Origin: Plumapathes pennacea
Lineage: Eukaryota; Cnidaria; Anthozoa; Antipatharia; Myriopathidae
Length of the DNA: 64,000 bases
Reading direction: 5' to 3'
NCBI GenBank assembly: GCA_964036295.1
Contig: OZ038473.1
Location: 1,371,501-1,435,500, forward strand
The translations under genes were made by a program, and so were the position numbers. Positions 54,462-64,000 of the stretch are shown here, in pieces. The notes under the pieces are model-generated. The model was not told the origin of the DNA. It searched no databases and saw only the letters and a list, made by a program, of their open reading frames with translations. Numbering within the stretch: the stretch's first letter is position 1; each line of letters opens with the position of its first letter.

Positions 54462-54769
54462 GGGGCCAATTAAATAAACATTAACACGTGCATGTACTTT
54501 ACAAGTTTGACTATTATTCAAAGACCATTAAACGAACTCCAATTGGATAAAAGTATGTAAAACATTACAGATACAGGCGTCAACCGTATAAGTGGAAGTG
54601 ATCTGGTCGGTAAGTGGTCGGTAACGTGGTCGGTATGTGGTCGGTATGTGGTCGGTAACGTGGTCGGAACTGATCTGGTCATGGTATTGAATTAAAGTGT
54701 GTTTTAACGTGTGGGGAAATTGGCCCAACTTGTAAAATACGCTTGTAAATGTTTCATTGAATTGGCCCC
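54462..54769. mobile_element. 308-bp inverted-repeat transposon downstream of copy 2
   Basis: Ends GGGGCCAATT and AATTGGCCCC, with a core of repeated 'gtggtcggta' words. Copy 1 has the empty site at about 44864 ('caatgctggtccaaagc'), so the element inserted after the duplication. Confidence 0.9.
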
Positions 54770-54819
54770 TGGTCCAAAGCGCGACTGCAAGTGAGCAGTA
54801 CTAACGATTGGTTGTATTC

Positions 54820-54825
54820 AATAAA
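54820..54825 (+). terminator. Poly(A) signal of adaptor copy 2
   Basis: AATAAA in the same context as copy 1, pushed about 300 bp further from the stop codon by the transposon insertion. Confidence 0.6.
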
Positions 54826-57455
54826 GAATGTAGTTGAGTTCAAACTTGAGTGTGTGTTGGATATGCGCAGCACATCTGGAAGTATTTTTGGGCGCGGCTC
54901 GCAAGCCTAACTTGTTTCAAACGTCGAACTTCACATGAGTCGAATTCAATGCAAGTAAGCAAAACTATTCTTTCAGCTAGTTTATGCTGTATTCGATTTG
55001 AAAATAAGGGCCGGCTCCCGCCACGCTGAATCTGTGGAGGCCGGATAACTAAAACGAATGTATTACCTCAGCTTAAAAAATAGCTTTGTCCAGCTTAACA
55101 CACAAGCCCAGCCGTCACTTTTAGCAACTCTTTCACCTATCTTTAAATACTGGCCCTAGACCGCAGCTGAATCTATAACAAAATGTATTCTGCGTTCCAG
55201 CTGTGAAGCGAATCTATTGTGTATACCCCGTCCCATTATCGGCGTCTTCAATAAGACACCGTTCTGAACCTTTTCAGCCTTTGTAATAACTTTGTATCTA
55301 GCTGGCACCTCATTATACCCTGATGATGATAAATATGAACTGTCCAGACTTTGTTACTTTGTTAGAGTCAGCAGAGCTGTAATGTTGATTAGGATAAAGA
55401 AGCCAAAGAACTACAAGTTGTTTTCAACTGAAGTTAATTTCCCAACCCAATACCTTTAACACTGCATGCTGCCTTCGCTGGTTTCATTCCGCGTCAATCC
55501 AGCCAGCCAGCCAGTCGAACTTCTGACACGATCCACCATAAAACGTTCACCGGCAAAGGAAATGTACCCGAGAATGTACCTCAGCGGCTCCCAGTGCTAG
55601 CTCAGTCCGTGAAGTCGTACAGCAGCGCACGTGCCCCCAAACCAGTTTTTCAGGTCAGACCGGGTCAGCTTGAGTGCTGGTTAATCGTCCCATATCCTAA
55701 ATTTAAGATAACAGTAGATTTATCAGTGCGCAAGTATAGCTACAAGCTTGGTTGGGACGATGCTTACTTAATATGGATAGACGACTTATGTTTTATCCCA
55801 AGGCTATGTATTTTGTAACTATAATGACCTCCCACCTCACACTAACAGTGACTAGGGGGGGGGGGGGGTACTGTATGCGACTTATATTCCAACACTGATC
55901 TGGGGGAAACACTTTTGGGCATGGTGATCATGTAGGTATGCCACACGCCAAGTAATATACTATTTTAACAATATAACAGACCAACTCATTTTATGATCTC
56001 TTACTAAGAGTATGCCAAGTATGTGAAGTCTGACGAGTTCGCTCGCTCCAACACGCCCGCAAAAACAAGTGCTTCAGTCTGCATTTAGAAGGGGACCGTG
56101 ACGTCAACGATGACGTGAACGGTTAATAAAGGCGGAAAATAGTTCAAGGAGCTGACGTGCTGAAATTCAGAGACAAAAACAGAGTCTGACCGAGTTTGTT
56201 TGTATGTTTTTGTCTCAACCAAACTTTCGGTGTGCATAGTGACTCTGTCTATCCCGGAATGGCTATAAGCAAGGAGCAAAAAATACAATATTTCCGGTCC
56301 AACATCAGAGTTCACGATCGGTTGAACGTCGAGTGCGCGACACGTGATGAGGGCCAATCCATTTTAGTTCAAGAGACTTCGACCAAAACTTTGCGGTTTA
56401 TGCGCGTCAACAGTTAGGAGAGAGAAATCAATTGATTGATAATGCGATTGAGTCAGCGCTAGAACCGACCAGAGACCAGCATTGGTTCAGTCGTGACTTT
56501 CCGCATATAATATCATTTTTGGTTTCATTACTACTTCGCTATGACGCACGGCGTACACTAAACAATAAGTCACAGGCGTTACCACTACAATGCAGGCTAA
56601 CAAACAATGAAGAATTAGAAATCTAACAGACTGCTCGATAAACAATAATTTTTCGTTATTTTTGTGATTGATTACTCGACCTACACATAGAGCAAATAAT
56701 TCAATGGGGTAGTCACTCGCGTTTGAAAGTGATTTATTGCTTCATATTGCGCGACTGTAAGAATAGCTTAAACTTTGGCATGCCTGAACGGTTTTATTCA
56801 TGAGCTGATAGAAGTCGAAGACTGCTCGGAGTCATTCAGCGATAAGAAACGTGAATGTCTGCAAGTTATCCAATAGGACCGCTCTAGCCAAATGGTTTCA
56901 TATAACAGTTAAGTATTGACTTAATAAATAAAACAGGCGCCTGTATTCTGTATCTAGCAACGGATACTTCTTGAGTTTATCGTGCCCGCGACGACTGTAG
57001 AATAGTATCATGTATGGAGTATTATACATGTATGACGGTCACTGTGCACAAATGATATACACGAGCAACACAGGCAAAGACTTGAAATTCACTCTGCATT
57101 TTACGCGATTAAACACTAATTTAGAAACACTTCTAAATCTAAAACTAACATTTTGAGTACACTCCCTGTTTGACGCAACTAATATTTATGAATTGCGTGT
57201 TTAGTGGCCATTCACCATTCACACCGCAAGGCTATTGTACCGTTCTCAATTAAGTCTGTCAAATGAAAAGCTGATCCGAGGACAATTGTCCGTTCTGAGC
57301 CGGTGACCATGCAACATTCACCAATGAGGCTTCACATCACGCGAACGACTTCATATACATATAAAATCTGACACTGACCACAAATATATTTGACCCCCAA
57401 AGGAACAACGACGGACACCCTGAGCTGAAACAACAGTTCGCAAACTGACACAGCA
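54826..57455. other. Intergenic region between copies 2 and 3
   Basis: The first ~300 bp match the flank of copy 1 (44920-45180). The rest has no counterpart upstream and no PANK remnant, unlike the regions before copies 1 and 2. It contains a G-run at 55855-55868. No convincing gene. Confidence 0.5.
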
Positions 57456-60400
57456 ATGGACGACCGGAAAGTTAAGGAATTGTCTGTAGAAGGAGTGCTA
57501 CACCGAGTTCGGCCAACAAAACATTTCGTGAGTTTGGCCGCGTATTCTGTGATGAATGCCTTTTCCTTTTAGTTCTTGAGTGAGAACTGTCGTGTTCAAA
57601 CTCGTCTCCGTCGTCTCTTTTTGGACAGGTGTACTCTGTGCGAGTAACGTGGTCTGATGGCATGGTGAATGTTGTTTATCGTCGATACAAACAGTTCTTG
57701 GAACTGGAGGTATATACGAAACATTTCTCAAGTTGTTATTTTTGGTATTTGTTCATGTTTGGGGAGGCAGTACGGACTTGAGCGGTTGTTGATCGATTAA
57801 TCTGATTCGACCATTTCTAATTCATGTCACTGGACGGTGTGTTAACGTGTTTGGCTATGTAAAGGTTAAGGCATTACAAATATAAGAAAACTAGCTATCG
57901 AAAACAAAACGTGTTGATCAGAACAGAAACGGTATCATATTAAATATTCTCGAAGGAACTTGCTGGGGTGGAAAATTACAAAAAGATACACAATATCATA
58001 AAAGGTATTTTTATGAAATGTTGGCTTTCCGGTGGTATGCAAAAAACTATAATGTGCCACTAATCGGTCATGTGATGCGCATTGGATGAAGCAAATCACT
58101 ATCCAAACAAAAAACTGTTTTAGTAAAGGAAAATACGAATATAATTTACAAACTATGAGCTTCTTTTCGTGCTTGTTCTGTACAAAGAGACAAACATGCC
58201 CACTCCATGACGTAGTTGTTTTCACTTCACTACAATGGGCGAGTTTATCCTTCAATGGCATATTATGTGAATGACCGCCGTGTTTGGTAAAAATAACTGT
58301 TTGTTCCACAGACGTGTTACACGGCACAACTTGGCCGACACGTAGTTCAAGCCTCGCGGCTTCAAACTTCTCAAATATTAAAACAAGATAATTAAGAAGC
58401 CAAATTAGCATTTGTTAACTGTTCGTACTAGCCATATCATCCTTCGCCACCTACTCTTTTTGGTGCGAGATAGTGTCCAGTTTCTTCGCTTCTGCGCTAT
58501 CATCGAGTGTAATTATTTCTTTTCTGTCTTTCTCCCCTCTCCCGCCAAATCTCTGATGCAGAAACAACTTCTTGACGCTTTCCCAAACAAGCAGGAATCC
58601 ATCCCAACCTTGCGGGGTAAGTTTGATCCACACTTATAATCACAACCATGGTTAAGGGAGTTGGGTTCGGGCCGGCCCGATTTACTCTTTCTACTGATGA
58701 CAAATTTGACTATCGGTTGACAAATTTATGCTTTGCATTGCAGCCAAATGTCCAAATTCTCCAGGAGCAGCACTCAAATACGTGGAAGAAATTGCAGCTT
58801 TTGTCGAGGTAAGTGAATCAGCTCAAAATACAGATTCCCCTACCGTTTTTAAGAAGGAAAAATAGGAACAATATAGTGAGAGTTGATGGTTTAATCAGCT
58901 TTCTCTGAGCAAGGTATCAAAAGCCAAATTCTCCTTGCTGTATATATCTATGGTGAGAAAAATTGAAGGAGAAAATTGAACTTGAACACTCTTGGAAATG
59001 AAAGGGTTCAAGGGTGCAGTATAAGTAAATACCGGTTAGTCAGTTAGCCGAGGCGGTCAACATGCCAATCACCAAAATGACGATTTCGTTGTTTACCGCT
59101 CAATGAGCCATGAGTCAGTTTCTATCACGAATCATTGTGCACCGATGTATGTTTGTGTGATCTGCCCCGTGTTGTGTGTTCCTGTTTATTTGCGGAGTGT
59201 TCGCGTGCGCAAATAGGCTGAGCTTTCACAACAACAAGTCGAGATCTGAAGTCATGCATTCTAATCCTATAGCAGCACGAAACGGTTCGTTTAAAACAAC
59301 GATTATAATAACAGGGGTCATGCTGCTATAGGATTTGTTATTAATCTACACGACCCTTTACTACGGATATACACCTTTTGAAGGCTTGACGTCAGATCTC
59401 GACTTGTTGTTGTGAAAGCTCAGCCTATTTGCGCACGCGAACACTCCGCAAATAAACAGGAACACACGACACGGGCCAGGTCACACAAACATACATCGGT
59501 GCACAATGATTCGTCATGGAAACACTGGGTATGACGCAGATGTATTTTTTGCCTCTTTGTCATGACCGATATTATCTGCTTTATTTTGTCATGACCGATA
59601 TTATCTGCTTTATTTTGTCATGACCGAAATTATCTGCTTTATTTTGTCATGACCGATATTATCTGCTTTATTTTGTCATGACCGATATTATCTGCTTTAT
59701 TTTGTCATGACCGATATTATCTGCTTTATTTTGTCATGACCGATATTATCTGCTTTATTTTGCAGACTCTGATCAATTTGCCTGCCTACATATCGTCTTG
59801 TGTGTTGGTTTTAGAATTCTTTAAACTGACAGAACAAGACCTGTCCTCCATAACGCAGTAAGTAGCACTTGATTGACAGCACTTTGCTCAGGAGAATGGA
59901 CCCTTCACTCTTGCCTTTCTGGGGTGGAACTGGGGTGTACTCTTACCTTTCTGGGGTAGGGTTGGGACTCTTTGGTCAATGTCATTCATAATTTTTATTA
60001 TCATTATTATTATTTTCGCGTTTGATTAGAAATGGCGAGAAGAAACCCAAGAAAGCGACGCAAGAAAGAAAGAACGAGATAAATACTAAAAAACATAAGA
60101 AAAAAGGTCGAAAAAGGATGAGATTCACTCGACGAATGAAGACCATAAAAGGTAATTTCTGAATTTACGAAGAACAAACGTCGGAGAGATATTTGGTTGA
60201 GATTTAATGAATTAGATCACTATATGTAGACAGACAGACGGACGGACGGACATACGGAGAGACACACAAAGGTCGATAGACGGATATTAACAGACCGAAA
60301 GACAGGCATGACAAGGAACTAGTTGCCCAACAGTTACACGGAATGATGGATGGATAGATTGGCGGATAGAGATCGAAAACAAAACTCCTGGTGAGGCGAG

Positions 60401-62836
60401 ACGAATAGTAAATGCTATCTGAGAATTTGATGACCAAAACACTGAAAACAAGATGCCACTTCATGTTTTCGCAGATGGTTTGATAAGCGGACCCGTTGTG
60501 TTTGAGCAGTACACTGTACTGGAAACGTACAAGAAGCAGAACAAAAATGACATCAATCTGACTGAGGGACAAGTGGTCGAAGTCATCGAAAAACGCGACA
60601 ACGGTGAGAAAAACAGCAATCACTTCAGTAACGCAGACTTGCTTCGGTATATGTTCGTTGCTGTCGCTTTGTTGGTTTTCGTTGTAGCTAATTTGGTTAA
60701 GTTGGTTTTTTTAAAGGTGGTTAAACCTGTTTGGTTAAGTTGGTTTTTGTGAAGGTGGTTCAACCTGTTTGCCTTGTGTTTTGGGTTGTGTTAGGCTGTT
60801 CTATTCAGTGATACAGTGATCGGTTTTTGTGGAGGAGAGATTCAAGCTTCTGTTATTGTCGGTTGGAGTTTTCATCTGATGTCGTAATTTTTCACCAGGG
60901 TGGTGGTTTGTCGAGGCGGATGAACAGTTGGGATGGGCTCCCGCTTCTTTTCTGCAAAATGCCGACCTGGACGAAGAGGACGACTTCATAATTACGAGCT
61001 TTCCACGTGGAAAGGGTGAGCACTTACTGCCTACCTGTCTGTTTTAGCTTTCACAAGTGTCTTATGCAATAATATGCTTTTGATTAAAATTCTACAACTT
61101 TCAATGGTTACTGCTTAAACATGTATGTCACTTAGACATTTTAACTTTACCGAAGCCAAAACGACTGCCGGAATCAATCTTTGCGTCGTTAATACATCGG
61201 TTGGGACATCCAACAGACTATGACATGCTGCGAAAACATTAGGTGTGTTATAGAGCGACCGTTTTCCTTGCATTCTGCTGGTGATTTAAAACGTCCAACG
61301 TTTACGTTCTTATAGAAGAAACAGCTGATGCTGTAACAGGCCGATTTCTACTCTCAGAGACAAAGGCGGGATAAATAAAGAGGCCGTTGACACGCCAGCA
61401 ATATTGCATGTGATCAATCGCTCTTTTCCCGTTTGTTTATTAGGTGAAATATATATGACGACCAAGTCTTACAAGGCGGCCATGCAGGACGAGCTAAGCT
61501 TTGATATCGGAGTGAACTTACAGATCGTGGAAAGAAACTATTGCGGGTGGTGGAGAGCGATGTGAGTAGAAACTCCTGAATTAGCCATCTCGAAGTCCCA
61601 GAAGATTAATCAAACTTAATCAAATTGAAAAAATAACCCCGTCACAAGAAAGAGCACATCCAAATTAGTAAGATTCCAAGTTTCTGCAAGATTGGTCCAT
61701 CAGAAACGGAATGGTGAGCTTTTAGAAATCGTTAAAATAAGAGACTTTAGTACGGAGTGCATGGGGACGGCGCGTCCCTCACTCCATACTAAAGTCTCCT
61801 ATTTTTCTGATTTTCATTTTTATTTTCTAATTTTGATAAGTTTGATTAATCTTCTGGAACTTCGTAATGGCTAATATTATATGAAGTTGACTTTTGGGCT
61901 AAATTTAAAGAGCAGTGGTCAGAAACAGTGAAAAACACCAAGTGAAAAACAAGCAGAAAGCAACGTGCTTCAAAATTGACGTTGTCATTGATTTATTCGC
62001 CACAAACTCATTACAATTTTACAGAACATGAAATTTACTAGTGGCAAGGGAGCCCAAGAGAAACCACGGGGCTTTTAATTAATGGGCTCCCTCGCAGGAC
62101 TAAACATTTGAAGTAACTGATTTAAAGGTATACTTGTAATATAATATTATAATATCAAAAAATGTGCGAAAAACACATAAAACACACACAAAACAAAAAT
62201 GAAAGGCATGCAACAACAAAAACAGCAAACGAAAAACAAAGGTATCTTAAATGTTCACGATAGAAGAAATTTTTTCAGTTGAGCTCTCAAAGACAATAAG
62301 TAAAAGCCTGACATGAGCAGCGTTCCTCTCTGATAACGTACGTAAATGAACGTAAGGCCGACTCAACTTGTTTTTTATTAGATACATGGGAAAGGAAGGA
62401 TTCGTCCCAGCAGCATATCTGAAAAAGATTGGTTCAAGTCGACACAGCGTGTTACAGCGACAAACAAGAGAGAAAAAAACATTGGTGGTATCCAGGCTTG
62501 AGGAAACGATCCTGGAAGAAGCCGGTAAGAATGGACTCTCTAGCTTGTTTGAAAAGAAAAGAGAAGATAAAAACTAAAACTGACCCTGGAGGATCCACAA
62601 ACGTTAGCTCAAGTTATGGTCAAGGCTATTGAGAGGGAATATTACGTAGCCAAAGCCGAGCAGGATGAATTTTTCAAGTTCAAAATTCAGCATCTGCCCA
62701 CTCAGCTATTGCATATTTCTGAAAAAGTCCCTTTTGCTATTGCAGAAGATAACGTCAGTTTGCACAGCCGAAGTTCATATGAAGGCCAGGTGAGTATACT
62801 AGTACAAGCAACCTGTATTGCATCTTCATCTTCATC

Positions 62837-62880
<44 letters not shown>

Positions 62881-64000
62881 GCTATGATATGATATGAACC
62901 AAAGAGTTCCCAAAACTATGCTCAATAAATATTTAATCCATCATTTCTACTTTTCAGGTACAAAGGAGAAAGCTTTCTCCTTCCAATCCGCAATGGAGAA
63001 ACACCCTTCCGGCATATATCTCCCATTCTGCTCCAGGAAGCCCCGAGAGGACTGCAAGGCACCTGACACTACCCCAACTAGGAAGACCTGTTCGTACAAC
63101 GAGCAATCTAGATTCATACTCTTCAAAGCTACCATTAACGAGCCCTCTGACCCTCTCCGAAAACTTCATGGGGTCTGCTGGGAAGATAGAACAACCTAAA
63201 GCGAAGGAAGAGAGAGCGGTGTCTTTTTCGGAATGTGAACAAAATTCCACTGCATCCGATGCAACAAGTCTGTCCTCACTAAACAAACAGGAATGTGCTG
63301 GGAATCAGCTACTGGAGGCAAACGCGAAGACGTCTGTTTTGACAGAGACTGAGTATCATACCAACGAGGAAGGTCGGCTGGAAAATGAAGACGAGACAGA
63401 CAGCGAATCCGACAGCGAAGAAGAAGAAGGAGGAGGAGGAGGAGGAGACGAAAAAGAAGAAGAAAAAGAAGACGACAACGATGACGACGAGGGGGAGGGG
63501 GAAGAGGGGGAAGGAGTAGAGGAAGGTTATTCATTCGTTTATCTGCCATCTCCAATTCCACCACCACAACCACCACCGCCACAGCCTGCAGGAGCGAAAC
63601 AAACGCAAACAAGTCTGACGCCGACTGATGATGATCAAGTTGATGAACTTCACAGCTCATATCCAGAATGCCATCAGCAAACCTTTACAAGACAATGCTT
63701 GAGCAGCATCCAAGAAAGCGATGAATCCTCCAGCGACGAAGACGCTGTGTTCACAATCGACATTTCTGGGCTGTCCGACAATCCACAGCCCAACCAAGAA
63801 ACCTTCCGAGCCATCGCTTCGTACGAGGGAGACGAGGACAGTAATGAGATTACTATCACTGAGGGGGAAATCGTAGAAATTATCCAAAAGAAAGATAGTG
63901 GCTGGTGGCTAGGATTGGCTAATCGACAGATCGGTTGGGTCCCGTCCAACTACTTAGAACCGCTTACCCACGCCAGCGAGACACAAGACCAGATCCCGTC
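57456..64000 (+). CDS. PX-SH3 oxidase-organiser/Tks-like adaptor, copy 3 (runs off right edge)
   Basis: Same gene family, more diverged. Twelve exons join in phase: 57456-57527, 57629-57709, 58562-58616, 58744-58808, 59766-59857, 60030-60151, 60475-60603, 60899-61015, 61444-61561, 62382-62524, 62746-62789, 62958-64000 (at least 693 residues). PX is residues ~25-120, then a polybasic linker (KKHKKKGRKRMRFTRRMK) at ~123-160. SH3-1 is at ~170-222 and SH3-2 at ~247-297 (CGWWRAIYMGKEGFVPAAYL). A small 44-nt exon (EDNVSLHSRSSYEGQ) follows. Next is a long linker with an acidic tract (ESDSEEEE...DDNDDDEGEGEE), a proline run (PSPIPPPQPPPPQ) that could bind SH3 domains, and SH3-3 near the window edge (SGWWLGLANRQIGWVPSNYL). 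More SH3 domains may follow. This copy supplies the linker exon I could not find in copies 1 and 2. Confidence 0.88.
59106..59525. repeat. Foldback element in copy 3 intron 4
   Basis: Arms of about 145 bp: 'gtgcaccgatgtatgtttgtgtga...gcgtgcgcaaataggctgagc' -like on the left and its inverse ending near 59512. The centre holds a further inverted pair (cctatagcagca / tgctgctatagg). Confidence 0.85.
59559..59761. repeat. 29-bp tandem repeat at the exon 5 acceptor of copy 3
   Basis: Seven units of 'gtcatgaccgatattatctg' + 'ctttatttt'. The last unit runs straight into TGCAG/exon 5 (59766). Copy 2 has a single unit at the same place (49795-49823), so the array grew from the branch-point and pyrimidine-tract region of this acceptor. 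Confidence 0.95.
62817..62880. repeat. TCA/TCT microsatellite in copy 3 intron 11
   Basis: Twenty or so TCA/TCT triplets between exons 11 and 12. The serine run in the plus-strand frame is an artefact. Confidence 0.9.

Noticed and set aside
55594..55818. Possible SINE or small gene with a tRNA A-box-like word (tagctcagtccg)
   Set aside because: No B box at the right distance and no repeat copy in the window.
56085..56357. Ninety-residue minus-strand frame between copies 2 and 3
   Set aside because: No splice-site support, no recognisable family, ordinary composition.
59559..59761. 29-bp repeats of CRISPR-like length
   Set aside because: Head-to-tail with no spacers; a simple minisatellite at a splice acceptor.
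63196..63660. Minus-strand Leu/Arg-rich frame opposite the acidic linker of copy 3
   Set aside because: Antisense of GAA/GAG/GAC codons in a frame supported by splicing and SH3 homology on the plus strand.

Overview
The window is eukaryotic nuclear DNA: intron-rich animal genes with GT-AG introns, many small non-autonomous transposons, minisatellites and a tRNA-derived SINE. The gene set (two tandem prominins, an animal-type pantothenate kinase, a PX/multi-SH3 oxidase-organiser family, a CFAP99-like fragment, a Penelope-like retroelement) and the repeat style suggest a marine invertebrate. A cnidarian such as a stony coral is my best guess, but this is inference. Exon joins were worked out by hand from splice sites and reading phase. 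Three reconstructed genes stay in frame throughout (prominin B, PANK and the third PX-SH3 gene).

Layout. 1-18.7 kb, minus strand: two head-to-tail prominin genes. A runs off the left edge, with its N-terminal ~297 residues in seven exons. B is complete, with 23 exons, about 852 residues and five membrane spans. 20.1-28.2 kb, minus strand: a complete seven-exon pantothenate kinase (397 residues). It is interrupted by a 65-bp tandem repeat grown out of one of its own splice acceptors and by a long GAT repeat. From 29.6 kb, plus strand and divergent from PANK: three tandem copies of a PX-SH3-SH3-...-SH3 adaptor gene related to p47phox/NOXO1/Tks. Copy 1 (29.6-44.7 kb) is a wreck: a small hairpin transposon sits in its PX exon, five exons are gone, and about 11 kb of foreign DNA, including a Penelope-like element, is inserted. 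Copy 2 (48.1-54.3 kb) has PX plus four SH3 domains. Copy 3 (57.5 kb to the right edge) has PX plus at least three SH3 domains and a long acidic linker.

The PANK 5' end was duplicated together with the adaptor gene. A decayed copy of PANK exon 1 and a piece of exon 2 lie upstream of adaptor copy 2, so the duplicated unit was 'PANK 5' half + shared divergent promoter + adaptor gene'. Copies 1 and 2 are close relatives; copy 3 is older.

The most striking pattern is that several tandem repeats start at splice sites and contain splice-site sequence: the PANK exon 4 acceptor (65 bp, about 10 units), the adaptor copy 3 exon 5 acceptor (29 bp, 7 units), the prominin B exon 3 acceptor (3 units), the prominin B exon 22 acceptor (2 units), and the adaptor copy 1 exon 8 donor (170 bp, 6 units). 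A 41-bp minisatellite also fills a prominin intron between two splice sites.
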